A stretch of 64,000 nucleotides of DNA, taken from assembly GCF_000521505.1 (NCBI RefSeq), contig NZ_CP003915.1, positions 992,001 through 1,056,000 on the forward strand. Direction: 5' to 3'. The notes under the pieces are model-generated. The model worked only from the letters and a program-made list of their open reading frames with translations. It was not told where the DNA came from and did no database searches. The DNA comes from Advenella mimigardefordensis DPN7. Lineage in GTDB: Bacteria > Pseudomonadota > Gammaproteobacteria > Burkholderiales > Burkholderiaceae_B. The position numbers were made by a program, and so were the translations under genes. Below are positions 17,200 through 28,298 of this stretch, piece by piece (position 1 is the first letter of the stretch; each line of letters opens with the position of its first letter).

Positions 17200-19308
17200 A
17201 TGAAAAATTCGTCTTTTCCAAACCGACGCTCCGCCAATCGTCAACTGATATGTGCGTTGGTAGCCGGCGGCTTGTATACGTTGCCAGTCTGGCAAACTCA
17301 GGCAGTCGCACAGCAAGCCACCATCGGTACGCAGCAAACACCAGTATTGCCATCGATTTTTGCTACGCCCGTTGCAGACGATGGGCAAAATCTGTTCACA
17401 ACGCCGGCCAGTATGACAGTCGTCAACGGAAAAACGCTGGAAGATCAGCATCTGGACACGCTGGGGCAGATTGCGCATCGCCAGCCCAATATGCACCTGA
17501 CCAGTTATACCCATGCTAACCCCATTATCACGATCCGGGGATTGGGGATTCATGCGGATGAAGCAGATAGCACGAATATTCCGGTCGTGTTGGACGGTGT
17601 GCCGGTTTCGGGATTATCGATCGGCCAGCTGTTTGACCTTGACCAGGTGCAGGTTCTGCGTGGTCCACAAATACTGGAGGGCCCCAATGGGCTTGGCGGG
17701 TTGATCCGCCTGCGTTCCCGCGACCCTGGCGAGATTGCGGGAGGCAATGTTTCCCTGGAGTACGGCAGTCATAACCGGCGTCGCGCCACCCTCAGTGGCG
17801 ACATTCCACTGTCAGAACGCACGGGCTTGCGTATTGCGGTGGGAGCGGAACAGTCCGATGGCGAAACAAAGAATGCGGCCCTGGATCGGGACGACACGGC
17901 GGGCTGGAAAAGCACTCAAGCCAAGCTGAAACTGTTGCACACAGACGATGCGGGCGGCCAATGGCGACTGGGACTCTATCACATGAATTCGCGTGGCGGC
18001 AATGACTACTTTGCGCCGGCAAGCCTGAGCCGCAAGCACGAATCGAATGCGACCGATAAGGGAACGAACAATACAAAATACACACTGGTATCGGGCAGCT
18101 ACCAGCGTCAGTTCGCCAGCGGCACGCGATTGTCCGTGACGTTGGGAGCAAGCCGCTCAGAGTGGAATTATTGGTTGCCGGAATCCATGTTCAGTGCGCG
18201 CAACGGTTTTGATATGGTGACCCGTGAGCTTAGCGCGGATGCACGCCTGGCCGGCAAAAAAGATGCGATCGACTGGACTGTCGGTCTGTTTGCACAGCAG
18301 ACCCGGCGCGATGCTCCCTATCTTTATGACATGGCACCTTATTACACCAGCGATACCGAGGCGACCCGCAAGGGCAATACGACCGCCTTGTTCGGACAGG
18401 TTGGGTGGACTTTCGCGCCTGGGTGGCGGCTCGCGGCGGGTTTGCGGATACAGCATGACCGCCAGCGCATGGATTGGCGCAGCGACCAGAGCGGCTATAT
18501 GGATTCTGACGGTGACGGGATGCCCGATATGCCATTCAGTACCACGGAAACCGTTCAGAACGCCAGCGTTAATAAAACGGTGTGGTTACCCAGTCTCACG
18601 CTGGAGTATCGGCCGAATGAGCGTCATTTTGCCTGGGTCAGGCTGACCCGTGGATACGAAGCGCCCGGCTTCAATACTTACGCCACCATGCGCGAACAGG
18701 CCGCCCAGGCCTATCTTCCGACGCTGGCAAACTATATCGAATTGGGTTACCGGCTGCGTGGCCGGGATGACACGTGGGAAGTCGGAGCCACCGCCTTCAG
18801 TACCATCATGCATGATCAACAGGTCGTGGGCTCGGTCAATGGCCAGAATATGACGAGCAATGCAGCGCGGGCGCACAGCCGGGGCGTCGAGCTCTCAGGA
18901 CGGTGGCGGCCTCTGCAGGAACTTGAACTGAATGCCTTTGCGGGCTTTGTCGACGCCAAATGGGACGATTTCATGCGTAATGGTGTTGATTATGGCGGCC
19001 ACAGCTTCAGTATGACGCCGCGCCAGAGCTATGGTGCAGGCCTGTCATGGCAGCCACATCCGCAATGGGATCTTGGCGTCAATGTCGTGCGACATGGCAG
19101 GACGACACTTGCCCCCAATAGCGAAATCGAAAATAAACCCTACACACTGGTAGATGCACATGTGACATATACCAATGGCCGATTCAGTGTCGGAGTGTAC
19201 GGGCAGAATCTTGGCAATGTCCGTTACTTTACCCGGGCATTGTCGCAGGATCTGCTGGTGGCGGGCGCGTCGCGCACAGTGGGTGTGCGCATGAGCATGA
19301 ATTTCTGA
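17200..19308 (+). CDS. TonB-dependent outer-membrane siderophore receptor, copy 1
   Basis: 702 residues from the chosen ATG: basic N-terminus, hydrophobic signal and a cut near VAQQA; then a plug domain ([52 protein letters not shown]) and a beta barrel ending in the aromatic C-terminus MSMNF. Related in style to FyuA/FptA receptors. Start choice: no strong SD, but this ATG gives the same 702-residue length as the second copy; longer in-frame starts exist at 17185 and 17035. The stop overlaps the MFS start (TGATG). Confidence 0.88.
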   Translation: MKNSSFPNRRSANRQLICALVAGGLYTLPVWQTQAVAQQATIGTQQTPVLPSIFATPVADDGQNLFTTPASMTVVNGKTLEDQHLDTLGQIAHRQPNMHLTSYTHANPIITIRGLGIHADEADSTNIPVVLDGVPVSGLSIGQLFDLDQVQVLRGPQILEGPNGLGGLIRLRSRDPGEIAGGNVSLEYGSHNRRRATLSGDIPLSERTGLRIAVGAEQSDGETKNAALDRDDTAGWKSTQAKLKLLHTDDAGGQWRLGLYHMNSRGGNDYFAPASLSRKHESNATDKGTNNTKYTLVSGSYQRQFASGTRLSVTLGASRSEWNYWLPESMFSARNGFDMVTRELSADARLAGKKDAIDWTVGLFAQQTRRDAPYLYDMAPYYTSDTEATRKGNTTALFGQVGWTFAPGWRLAAGLRIQHDRQRMDWRSDQSGYMDSDGDGMPDMPFSTTETVQNASVNKTVWLPSLTLEYRPNERHFAWVRLTRGYEAPGFNTYATMREQAAQAYLPTLANYIELGYRLRGRDDTWEVGATAFSTIMHDQQVVGSVNGQNMTSNAARAHSRGVELSGRWRPLQELELNAFAGFVDAKWDDFMRNGVDYGGHSFSMTPRQSYGAGLSWQPHPQWDLGVNVVRHGRTTLAPNSEIENKPYTLVDAHVTYTNGRFSVGVYGQNLGNVRYFTRALSQDLLVAGASRTVGVRMSMNF

Positions 19309-20555
19309 TGGAAACCATGACGCATCAAACGGCTTCGACCCGCCCGCTGGCAAGTCCGTCGCCTTCCGGAGAATACCTGTCCATTGCCCTGATGTATTTT
19401 GCGCAGGGCGTGCCCATTGGCCTGGCATTCAATGCCCTGGGTGCCATGATTCGGCATGGCGGACATAGCGTGGCGGCAGTCGGGCTGACCGGGTTGGCCT
19501 TCCTGCCCTGGGCCCTGAAATTCCTGTGGGCCGGCCCGATCGAAAACGCCTGCGCCCGATGGGGGCTGCCCCGGTTCTTGTGGATGACGCAAGCGCTGAT
19601 TGTGTTGACTTGTCTGGTCATGATCCCGTTCCCACCCTCGGCATCGCTGTATACCATCATTGTATTGATCGTATTGCTGAATCTGTTGTGTGCGACACAG
19701 GATATCGTCACCAATTCCTATGCCGTCCTGCGCTTCCAGGGGCGTCGTGCAGGCACTGCCAACGCCATACAAATCGCGGGATTTATCGGGGGTATGCTGA
19801 TCGGAGGGGGTGGGCTGCTTCAAGTCTATTCATCGGTGGGATGGCCGGTGACGATGCTGATCCTGGCGATACTCATGGCAGTCGTTTACATCCCGCTTTG
19901 GCTTATCCCTGGTTGGCGCCACACGGCGGCCAATACGAAGGCCACGACATCACGGGTCAGATTGCGCGATCTGGCAAAGCACCGCGATTTGGGCTGGGCG
20001 TTGCTGCTCGCGTTGAGCTTCAAATTTGCAGGCACGGCAGTCTCTACGCTGGCCCAACCCTGGCTGCTTGACAAAGGATTTGATCTTGAACAGATCGGCC
20101 GATTGCAAATGAGTAATCTTGTATTTGTGGCGGTAGGAGGCGCATGCATCGGCATTCCTCTGCTACGCTATGCCGGAAACCGCAGGGCAGTGCTCGCTGG
20201 CATGATATTGTCCGGGGTGTTGATGGGGACCGCCTGGGTACTGCAGATTACCGGCCCGTTTTCATTGATGACGCTATATGCTGCATTCGCGTTGCAATCG
20301 CTGTTTGAGGGGGCCATGTTTGTGACAGTATGGGCGTTGTTTATGAACTGGTCATCAAAAGACCGTCCTGGCACCGATTTTACCGTGATGCAGTGCTGCG
20401 AGGGATTCGGTAACGCGATAGCGACCGGCATGATCGGTGGATTGGGCCAGGCTTATGGGTATGGCGATGCCTTTGCCATTGCCTGGGCGAGTGCCGCAGG
20501 CGTTTTGCTGATAACGGTGGTTTGCCTGCCGAGATTGCGACTGGCAGAGAAATAG
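19308..20555 (+). CDS. MFS permease of the RhtX/FptX/YbtX siderophore-transport type
   Basis: 415 residues, 12 helices. It shares the AmpG/RhtX-type features MYFAQGVPIGLAFNALGAM in helix 1, LPWALKFLWAGPIENACARWG and the helix-5 segment ATQDIVTNSY. Members beside AraC and TonB receptor genes (RhtX, FptX, YbtX) carry siderophores across the inner membrane. Placed between the two receptors: it starts on the last base of the first receptor stop, so both are coupled. An alternative start is the ATG 9 nt downstream. Confidence 0.87.
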   Translation: METMTHQTASTRPLASPSPSGEYLSIALMYFAQGVPIGLAFNALGAMIRHGGHSVAAVGLTGLAFLPWALKFLWAGPIENACARWGLPRFLWMTQALIVLTCLVMIPFPPSASLYTIIVLIVLLNLLCATQDIVTNSYAVLRFQGRRAGTANAIQIAGFIGGMLIGGGGLLQVYSSVGWPVTMLILAILMAVVYIPLWLIPGWRHTAANTKATTSRVRLRDLAKHRDLGWALLLALSFKFAGTAVSTLAQPWLLDKGFDLEQIGRLQMSNLVFVAVGGACIGIPLLRYAGNRRAVLAGMILSGVLMGTAWVLQITGPFSLMTLYAAFALQSLFEGAMFVTVWALFMNWSSKDRPGTDFTVMQCCEGFGNAIATGMIGGLGQAYGYGDAFAIAWASAAGVLLITVVCLPRLRLAEK

Positions 20556-20591
20556 TTCCCTTGTGGGGAATGTCGATCTTTTTTGGGTGGC
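20551..20591 (+). promoter_or_regulatory. Leader motif of the second TonB receptor (copy 2)
   Basis: Same 41-bp motif as 17104-17144, overlapping the MFS stop codon. A TATAAA at 20603-20608 lies 12 bp after it, so the motif would cover the -35 region, the usual place for an AraC-type activator. The second receptor may therefore have its own activated promoter. Confidence 0.55.
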
Positions 20592-20615
20592 TTCCCACCC
20601 GGTATAAAGTTACTT

Positions 20616-20646
20616 TTAGAAATAATATATTTCATATTATTTCTAA
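20616..20646. repeat. Perfect 13-bp AT-rich inverted repeat before the second receptor
   Basis: TTAGAAATAATAT and ATATTATTTCTAA are exact complements around the loop ATTTC; the right arm ends 7 nt before the ATG at 20654. In the mRNA this hairpin would hide the ribosome entry site, which has no good SD; in DNA it is a symmetric AT-rich site. Its role is open. Confidence 0.6.
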
Positions 20647-20653
20647 GTTGCTT

Positions 20654-22762
20654 ATGAAGACACCGCTTTTCCCTTTTGTATATCCAGCATATCGTCAATT
20701 AACCATCACCCTCGTTTTCACCGGCCTGTGTTCGCTGCCGGTCGGACAACCACTCGCGTTTGCTCAGCAGCGGGCAACTGAAAGACAAGCGGCGCATTTA
20801 CTGCCTCCCGTTTTAGCCGTTCCTGTCGCAGAGGCGAATGAAAACAGATTCACGATGCCGTCCAGTGTGTCGATCATCAACCGCAAAACCCTGGAAACAC
20901 AGCATTTGGACACCCTTGGTGAGATCGCGCATCGCCAGCCCAATATGCATCTGACCAGTTATACCCATGCCAATCCGGTGATTACGATCCGGGGGCTTGG
21001 CATCCATGTAGATGAGTCTGATAGTACTAATATCCCGGTCCTGATGGATGGCGTGTCGGTTCCGTCAAACTTCGTGGGCCAGCTGTTTGACCTGGACCAG
21101 GTGCAGATCCTGCGCGGCCCGCAGTTGCTGGAAGGTCCCAATGGATTGGGCGGTCTGGTCAAGATGCGTTCCCGGGATCCCGGGTTGACTGCCGCGGGCG
21201 ATGTTTCTCTTGAATATGGCAGCCATAAGCGGCAGCGCGCGACGGTCAGTGGCGATGTGCCGCTGGCGGGGCGCACAGGCTTGCGAATTGCGATAGGTGG
21301 CGAACAATCTGATGGCAATACCTATAACCGGACTCTGGACCGTAAGGATACGGCCGGGTGGCACAGCACCCTGGCCAAACTGAAGTTGTTGCATACAGAT
21401 GATGGCGGCGGGCAATGGCGCCTGGGCCTCTATCACATGAATTTGCGTGGCGGCAACGATTACTTCGCGCCGGAAGATCTCAGCCGCCGGCATGAATCTA
21501 CGGCAACCGAAAAAGGCGCAAACAATACCAAGTACACATTGCTTTCGGGCAGTTACCAGCGACAGTTCGCGGGTGATACCCGCCTTGCCGTGACCTTCGG
21601 GGCAAGCCGTTCGGAATGGAATTATTGGTTGCCCCGTTCCCTGTTCAAGGCGCAGGCCGGGTTCGATATGGTAACTCGCGAGCTTAGTGCAGACACACGG
21701 TTGAGCGGGCATAAAGAGGCCATCGACTGGATGGTCGGCGTGTTTGCACAGCAGGCGCGTCGCGATGCGCCTTACCAATTCGACATGGCGCCCTATTTCA
21801 CCAGCAATACGCTGGCAAAGCGTAAGGGACATACGCTGGCATTGTACGGGCAGGCGGGATGGGCTTTTGCGCGGGGCTGGCGGCTCGCGCCAGGTTTGCG
21901 AATCCAGCATGATCGCCAGCGCCTGAATTGGCGCAGCGAGCAGCGTGGTTACATGGATTCGGACGGCGATGGAATCCCTGATAGGTCATTTAGCATGACG
22001 GACTCGTTGCGCAATGCAAGCGTGACGAAAACGGTACTGCTGCCCACCCTTACACTCGAATATGGTCCGGATGAGCGTCATTTTGGCTGGGTAAAATTGT
22101 CGCGCGGGTATGAAGCGCCGGGCTACAATCTGTACGCCACCAAGCGTGAACGGGCGCAATACGCCTATCTTCCGACGCTGGCAAATTACATCGAATTGGG
22201 CTATCGGATACGAGGGGAGGGCGACAGATGGGAGTTGGGTGCGACGGCGTTCAGCACGATCCTGCATGACCATCAAGTCGTGGGCTCAGTCAACGGTCTG
22301 ACTGTGACCAACAATGCTGCGCGGGCTCATAGCCGGGGGTTCGAGCTGACCGGCATGTGGCGACCGGTGCCGGAACTTGAACTGAATGCGTTCGCAGGCG
22401 TTGTCGATGCAAAATGGGACGATTTTGTCCTCAATGGGGTGGACTGGGCTGGCCAGCGTTTCAGTACATCACCGCGCCAAAGCTATGGTCTGGGCTTGTC
22501 ATGGCAGCCGCACGCCCAATGGAGCCTGGGTGCCAGTGTAGTTCGTCATGGCAGGTCGACGCTGGCGACCAACAGTAATTTCGTGAATAAGCCTTATACA
22601 TTGGTCGATGCACATGTCACTTATACGGGCGGCAGATTCAGTATCGGCGTGTATGGACAGAACCTGGGTAACGCCCACTATTACACGCGTGCAGTATCAC
22701 AGAATGCACTGGCGGCAGGCACTTCGCGAAACGTGGGCATACGCGTGAGTATGAACTTCTGA
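20654..22762 (+). CDS. TonB-dependent outer-membrane siderophore receptor, copy 2
   Basis: 702 residues, the same length as the first receptor and very similar throughout (by eye around three quarters identical; for example [47 protein letters not shown]). Signal peptide MKTPLFPF... cleaved near AFAQQ, plug, then barrel ending in MSMNF. Differences gather in the signal peptide, the short region just after it and scattered barrel loops. Its leader repeats that of copy 1, so the duplication included the regulatory region. Could bind a related but distinct ligand. Confidence 0.88.
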   Translation: MKTPLFPFVYPAYRQLTITLVFTGLCSLPVGQPLAFAQQRATERQAAHLLPPVLAVPVAEANENRFTMPSSVSIINRKTLETQHLDTLGEIAHRQPNMHLTSYTHANPVITIRGLGIHVDESDSTNIPVLMDGVSVPSNFVGQLFDLDQVQILRGPQLLEGPNGLGGLVKMRSRDPGLTAAGDVSLEYGSHKRQRATVSGDVPLAGRTGLRIAIGGEQSDGNTYNRTLDRKDTAGWHSTLAKLKLLHTDDGGGQWRLGLYHMNLRGGNDYFAPEDLSRRHESTATEKGANNTKYTLLSGSYQRQFAGDTRLAVTFGASRSEWNYWLPRSLFKAQAGFDMVTRELSADTRLSGHKEAIDWMVGVFAQQARRDAPYQFDMAPYFTSNTLAKRKGHTLALYGQAGWAFARGWRLAPGLRIQHDRQRLNWRSEQRGYMDSDGDGIPDRSFSMTDSLRNASVTKTVLLPTLTLEYGPDERHFGWVKLSRGYEAPGYNLYATKRERAQYAYLPTLANYIELGYRIRGEGDRWELGATAFSTILHDHQVVGSVNGLTVTNNAARAHSRGFELTGMWRPVPELELNAFAGVVDAKWDDFVLNGVDWAGQRFSTSPRQSYGLGLSWQPHAQWSLGASVVRHGRSTLATNSNFVNKPYTLVDAHVTYTGGRFSIGVYGQNLGNAHYYTRAVSQNALAAGTSRNVGIRVSMNF

Positions 22763-22887
22763 CGGGGAAGCGGGCGACGGGAAGGGAACGACTCAATGAA
22801 CCATTAAGTCAAGATATTTACCGATCAGGGCAGGCTTGCTTTATCATTGCGGAGTCTACAACCTATCGATATTTCAGCAGGAACATC

Positions 22888-23559
22888 ATGTCTTCTCAGA
22901 ACCGTCTTGATTTTGTCCGCTTTGCCTCGCAGGAAGGCGTCTTGCGCTTTGGTGAGTTCAAAGTAAAGTCCGGCCGTCTCAGTCCCTATTTTTTCAACGC
23001 CGGTCTGTTCAATACCGGCAGGTCGGTTGGTGAGCTGGGCCGGTTCTATGCGCAGGCGCTGCGCGATTCCGGCGTGGGATTCGATATGTTGTTTGGCCCT
23101 GCCTATAAGGGCATTCCGCTGGCAGCAGCGACGGCGATCGCGCTGGCGGGTCTCCCATCGCAAGCGGCGGAAGTGCCGTTTGCCTTCAATCGCAAGGAAG
23201 CCAAGGACCATGGTGAGGGTGGCACGCTGGTAGGCGCGCCGTTGCAGGGGCGCGTCGTGATTATTGATGATGTGATTACTGCCGGTACCTCGGTGCGCGA
23301 ATCCGTGGAGATTATTCGTGCTGCCGGTGCTACGCCTGCCGCTGTGCTGATTGCGCTGGACCGCATGGAGCGTGCGGGTGCAGATGATGCGCTGTCTGCG
23401 CATTCTGCCGTACAGGATGTGCAACAGAAGTATGGCATGCCGGTCGTCAGCATCGCATCGCTGGACGATATCATGCAATTGCTTGATGAAGATGCGACTT
23501 TTGCACAGCATCAGGAGGCCGTATCGGCCTACCGTAATAAATACGGGATTCTGCGCTGA
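22888..23559 (+). CDS. pyrE: Orotate phosphoribosyltransferase
   Basis: Makes orotidine monophosphate from orotate and PRPP in pyrimidine synthesis. 223 residues with the PRPP-binding motif [14 protein letters not shown], the N-terminal [19 protein letters not shown] and the [10 protein letters not shown] loop. Length is normal. A poly-purine stretch AGCAGGAA precedes the ATG. Convergent with gatB. Marks the return to conserved chromosomal gene order after the accessory region. Confidence 0.96.
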   Translation: MSSQNRLDFVRFASQEGVLRFGEFKVKSGRLSPYFFNAGLFNTGRSVGELGRFYAQALRDSGVGFDMLFGPAYKGIPLAAATAIALAGLPSQAAEVPFAFNRKEAKDHGEGGTLVGAPLQGRVVIIDDVITAGTSVRESVEIIRAAGATPAAVLIALDRMERAGADDALSAHSAVQDVQQKYGMPVVSIASLDDIMQLLDEDATFAQHQEAVSAYRNKYGILR

Positions 23560-23572
23560 TTATCGCAATGCG

Positions 23573-23650
23573 CCGCCGGGTGTGTCCGGCGGTTGTTGCA
23601 GAAGAGGCTGCAACGGATGGCTAACATGACCATCGATGCAGCCTGTTTTG
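23573..23650. terminator. Hairpins between convergent pyrE and gatB
   Basis: CCGCCGG (23573-23579) pairs with CCGGCGG (23586-23592), and AGGCTGCA (23605-23612) pairs with TGCAGCCT (23637-23644) followed by GTTTTG. Neither has a long T run; together they probably end the two converging transcripts. Confidence 0.45.
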
Positions 23651-23655
23651 AACCA

Positions 23656-25110
23656 TCAGCCCAGTTTTTCTTTGAGTAACTGGTTGACCTGGGCAGGATT
23701 GACCTTGCCCTTGCCGGCTTTCATGATCTGACCGACCAGTGAATTGAAGGCTTTCTGTTTGCCTGCACGATACTCTTCAACAATGCCAGAATGAGCCGCC
23801 AGCACCTCATCGATCAGGGCGCCAATGGCACCGGCGTCGCTCACCTGCTTGAGCCCGCGTGCTTCGATAATGGCATCCACATTGCGCTCATGCTCACCGG
23901 CCCATAGGGCGGCAAACACTTCGCGCCCGGCCTTGTTGGACAGCGTGCCGTCGGCAATACGCTGAATCAGGCTGGCCAGGTTTTCAGGTGAGACCGGGCT
24001 ATCGGCAATCTCGCGTTCTTCCCGGTTCAGGGAAGCAGCCAGTTCGCCCATGATCCAGTTCGAAGCCAGCTTGGCCTGTTCGGCAGGCAGGCGTGCCATG
24101 GTGGCGTCGAAAAAGTCGGATACGCTACGGGTAACGGTCAGCTGGGCTGCGTCGTATGCGGGCAGGCCCAGTTCGGTTTCGTAGCGCTCGCGGCGCACCA
24201 CGGGCAATTCGGGCATGTCGGCGCGAACCTGTTCGATCCATTCGCTGCTGATCATCAGTGGTGGCAGGTCGGGGTCCGGGAAGTAACGGTAGTCATGCGC
24301 GTCTTCCTTGGTCCGCATGCTGCGCGTTTCATCGTTCACGTCATCGTACAGCCGGGTTTCCTGGATGATGGTGCCGCCATCTTCCAGCACGTCGATCTGG
24401 CGGCGGGCCTCAAACAGAATGGCGCGCTCCAGGAAGCGGAACGAGTTGACGTTCTTGATCTCGGTGCGTGTGCCGAATTCCTTCTGCCCGACAGGGCGAA
24501 CCGAGACGTTGGCGTCGCAACGGAACGAGCCTTCCTGCATATTGCCGTCGCAGATACCGAGCCAGACCACCAGGCCGTGCAGGGTTCTTGCGTATTCTAC
24601 GGCTTCGGCAGCCGAACGCATTTCCGGTTCAGTGACGATTTCCAGCAGGGGCGTACCGGTGCGGTTCAGGTCAATGCCGGTGGCCGGCTCGCCTTGCGGG
24701 CCCTTGAAAGTGTCGTGCAGTGACTTGCCGGCATCTTCTTCCAGATGCGCGCGCGTCAGGTTCACGGTTTTCTCTTCATCGCCCACAAAAAAGCGGATTT
24801 TGCCACCGATCACGACTGGGATTTCAAATTGGGTAATCTGATAGTTTTTCGGCAGGTCGGGATAAAAATAGTTTTTGCGCGCAAAAATGGAGCGGGGCGA
24901 TACGGTGCCCCCCACGGCCAGGCCGAAACGGATGGCGCGGTCCACAGCGCCCCGGTTCATGACAGGCAGGCTGCCGGGCAGGGCCAGATCAACGCAGTTG
25001 GCCTGGGTATTGGGCGCAGCGCCAAAGGCGGTGCTGCTGCCCGAGAAAATTTTGGATTGGGTAGATAACTGGGTATGGGTTTCCAGTCCGATAACAATTT
25101 CCCACTTCAT
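23656..25110 (-). CDS. gatB: Aspartyl/glutamyl-tRNA amidotransferase subunit B
   Basis: 484 residues. Catalyses the kinase/amidation step that turns Glu-tRNA(Gln) or Asp-tRNA(Asn) into the amide form. Starts [15 protein letters not shown] and contains [20 protein letters not shown], the EEDAGKSLH loop and the GatB/Yqey tail domain ending [13 protein letters not shown]. Overlaps gatA by 4 nt; gatC-gatA-gatB form one leftward operon. Confidence 0.96.
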   Translation of the reverse strand: MKWEIVIGLETHTQLSTQSKIFSGSSTAFGAAPNTQANCVDLALPGSLPVMNRGAVDRAIRFGLAVGGTVSPRSIFARKNYFYPDLPKNYQITQFEIPVVIGGKIRFFVGDEEKTVNLTRAHLEEDAGKSLHDTFKGPQGEPATGIDLNRTGTPLLEIVTEPEMRSAAEAVEYARTLHGLVVWLGICDGNMQEGSFRCDANVSVRPVGQKEFGTRTEIKNVNSFRFLERAILFEARRQIDVLEDGGTIIQETRLYDDVNDETRSMRTKEDAHDYRYFPDPDLPPLMISSEWIEQVRADMPELPVVRRERYETELGLPAYDAAQLTVTRSVSDFFDATMARLPAEQAKLASNWIMGELAASLNREEREIADSPVSPENLASLIQRIADGTLSNKAGREVFAALWAGEHERNVDAIIEARGLKQVSDAGAIGALIDEVLAAHSGIVEEYRAGKQKAFNSLVGQIMKAGKGKVNPAQVNQLLKEKLG

Positions 25111-26627
25111 GATTGGATATCCGGTGTGCGTGTGTGCCAGTCGGTGTGCTGCTGGAAGCAGTCGGCTACGGCCAGCAGGCGGCCTTCGTCAAAATAATTA
25201 CCAATAATGTGCAGGCCGACCGGGCGGGTGCCATTGCGGCCGAAACCACAAGGCACCGACATGGCCGGCAGGCCTGCCAGACTCACGCCCAGGGTATAAA
25301 TATCGGCCAGCCAGTCGGCGGTCGGGTCTTCGTTGTTGTCGCCAATGTTCTTGGCCACATCAGGGGTGACCGGCCCGACGATGATGTCGCACTGGGTGCT
25401 GAGCGCCTGGTGAAAATCGTCCACGATCAGGCGGCGGATGCGCTGCGCCTGCAGGTAGTAGGCATCGTAGTAGCCCTGGGACAGCACATAGGAACCGATC
25501 AGGATGCGTCGCTGCACTTCGGCGCCAAAGCCTTCGGCACGGGAGCGGCTGATCATTTCATCAATATTCCGATAGGCCGTGGCGCGATGGCCGTAGCGTA
25601 CGCCATCGTAGCGCGACAGGTTGCTGGAGGCTTCGGCGGGCGCAATCACGTAATAGGCGGGAATGGCCAATTCGGTGTTAGGCAGGGAAATGTCTACTCT
25701 TACCGCACCGAGCTTTTCAAGCTCGACCAGGGCTGCTTCAACGGCAGCGGCGACCTCGCTGTTGAGGCCGGCGCCGAAATACTCGCGCGGCACCCCGATG
25801 CGCAGCCCCTGCAGCGGCTTGGCGCCGCCCTCACGGTAGCCGGCGCTTGCCTTGTCGAAGGATTGCTGCACACGGCCCACGATATTGGGCGTACCCAGAC
25901 AGTCCTGCAGACTGGTCGAATCCATGGGGTCGAAACCACTGATGGTGTCCAGCACCGTGACCAGGTCTTTGGCGTTGCGGGCCAGCGGACCGGCCTGATC
26001 CAGGCTGGATCCAAAGGCGACCATGCCGAAGCGGGACACCGTGCCATATGTGGGTTTGATGCCGCTGATGCCGCAAAGAGCGGCAGGCTGGCGCACGGAG
26101 CCGCCGGTGTCGGTACCGGTCGCGATGGGCACGATGCCAGCGGCAACGGCCGCAGCCGAACCGCCGGAAGAACCACCGGGCACGGCCTGCGGGTCCCAGG
26201 GATTGCGACAGACGCCGAAAGCCGAGTTTTCGTTGCCGGACCCCATGGCGAATTCATCACAATTGAGTTTGCCGATGTTGACCGCACCGGCATTGGCCAG
26301 ATGGGTGACTACGGTGGCATCGAACGGGCTGACATAGTCCTTGAGCATCAGGCTGCCGGCCGTGGTGCGCCACTGGCGCGTCACGAAGACGTCTTTGTGG
26401 GCCAGCGGAATGCCGGTAAGGGCATGGACATCGCCACGTGCGATGCGTTCGTCGGCGGCGCGCGCCTGGGCGAGCGTCAGTTCGGGATCAATGTGCAAAA
26501 ATGCGTTCAGGCTGGCGTACTGGCCGGCGCGATTGAGCGCGGCTTCTGCCAGTTCGACGGCGCTGACCTGTTTGCCGTCCAGCGCCTGGCGCAGTCCGGA
26601 CAGACTGAAACTGGAAATGTCGGTCAT
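25107..26627 (-). CDS. gatA: Aspartyl/glutamyl-tRNA amidotransferase subunit A
   Basis: 506 residues; glutaminase subunit supplying ammonia to GatB. Amidase-signature catalytic triad is visible: Lys78 in LAHKDVF, cis-Ser153 in [11 protein letters not shown] and nucleophile Ser177 in TGGSVRQPA. Separated from gatC by 3 bp and overlapping gatB by 4 nt. A long open frame on the opposite strand (25113-26654) is a compositional shadow. Confidence 0.96.
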   Translation of the reverse strand: MTDISSFSLSGLRQALDGKQVSAVELAEAALNRAGQYASLNAFLHIDPELTLAQARAADERIARGDVHALTGIPLAHKDVFVTRQWRTTAGSLMLKDYVSPFDATVVTHLANAGAVNIGKLNCDEFAMGSGNENSAFGVCRNPWDPQAVPGGSSGGSAAAVAAGIVPIATGTDTGGSVRQPAALCGISGIKPTYGTVSRFGMVAFGSSLDQAGPLARNAKDLVTVLDTISGFDPMDSTSLQDCLGTPNIVGRVQQSFDKASAGYREGGAKPLQGLRIGVPREYFGAGLNSEVAAAVEAALVELEKLGAVRVDISLPNTELAIPAYYVIAPAEASSNLSRYDGVRYGHRATAYRNIDEMISRSRAEGFGAEVQRRILIGSYVLSQGYYDAYYLQAQRIRRLIVDDFHQALSTQCDIIVGPVTPDVAKNIGDNNEDPTADWLADIYTLGVSLAGLPAMSVPCGFGRNGTRPVGLHIIGNYFDEGRLLAVADCFQQHTDWHTRTPDIQS

Positions 26628-26630
26628 TGG

Positions 26631-26939
26631 TTACTCGATTACTTTGGGTACTAGAAACAGACCTTCTTCCTGGGCTGGGGCATTGGCCATGAGCCGGGAG
26701 CGGGTGGTCTCGGAGGGTGTTTCGGTGACGGCGTCGTCACGCAGACGCAGGGCAATATCCTGGATGGCCGACAGAGGGTGCGCCAGTGGTTCAACCCCAT
26801 GGGTGTCCACGGCCTGTAGCTTTTCAATAAGACCAAGAATGCTGTTCAGATCGGTGAGCGCCTGCGCCTGTTCTGCCGGATCCAGTTCGAGCCGGGAGAG
26901 ACGTGCAATGCGGTTCACATCGTTTTCGGTAAGAGCCAT
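26631..26939 (-). CDS. gatC: Aspartyl/glutamyl-tRNA amidotransferase subunit C
   Basis: 102 residues, usual length for the small belt subunit that holds GatA and GatB together. Starts MALTENDVNRIARLSRLEL, with the conserved EPLAHPL segment and a C-terminal SRLMANAPAQEEGLFLVPKV. First gene of the leftward operon, divergent from mreB with about 220 bp between. Confidence 0.94.
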   Translation of the reverse strand: MALTENDVNRIARLSRLELDPAEQAQALTDLNSILGLIEKLQAVDTHGVEPLAHPLSAIQDIALRLRDDAVTETPSETTRSRLMANAPAQEEGLFLVPKVIE

Positions 26940-27163
26940 AAACGCTTGTTTTTCAGAAAAAAATTGAGTCGCCGGAGAGGTCGCGTGAAGGTTGTCTGAA
27001 AATAGTCAGCGGTTTGGGAAAAACAGTCTGCAAAAACAGTAAATCACGCGATCAAAAAGTAATTATACGTTATGATTACGTGTTCACTCGTTCAAACCTG
27101 TGTGTCGAGCCCTTTTGCGCTCCACAAAATCTTCCTCTGACCCTATTTTTAAACTGAGCGATT

Positions 27164-28208
<1,045 letters not shown>

Positions 28209-28217
28209 GGTTGTCTG

Positions 28218-28250
28218 AGAGAAGCGGCGTGCCCGGTCCGCTGCTTCTCT
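28218..28250 (+). terminator. Hairpin between mreB and mreC (attenuator or partial terminator)
   Basis: AGAGAAGCGGCG (28218-28229) pairs with CGCTGCTTCTCT (28239-28250), with one G-U pair, followed by a loose pyrimidine run without a clean T tract. Would lower mreCD reading relative to mreB or protect the mreB 3' end. Confidence 0.55.
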
Positions 28251-28298
28251 TTCTGCTGTTGTCTTCCTGATCCTTCCGTTCCCGTTTACGGTTGCCTT

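Noticed and set aside
25113..26654. Open frame of more than 500 codons on the plus strand opposite gatA
   Set aside because: Exactly antisense to a well conserved gene; long antisense frames are common in GC-rich DNA and the translation has no family features.
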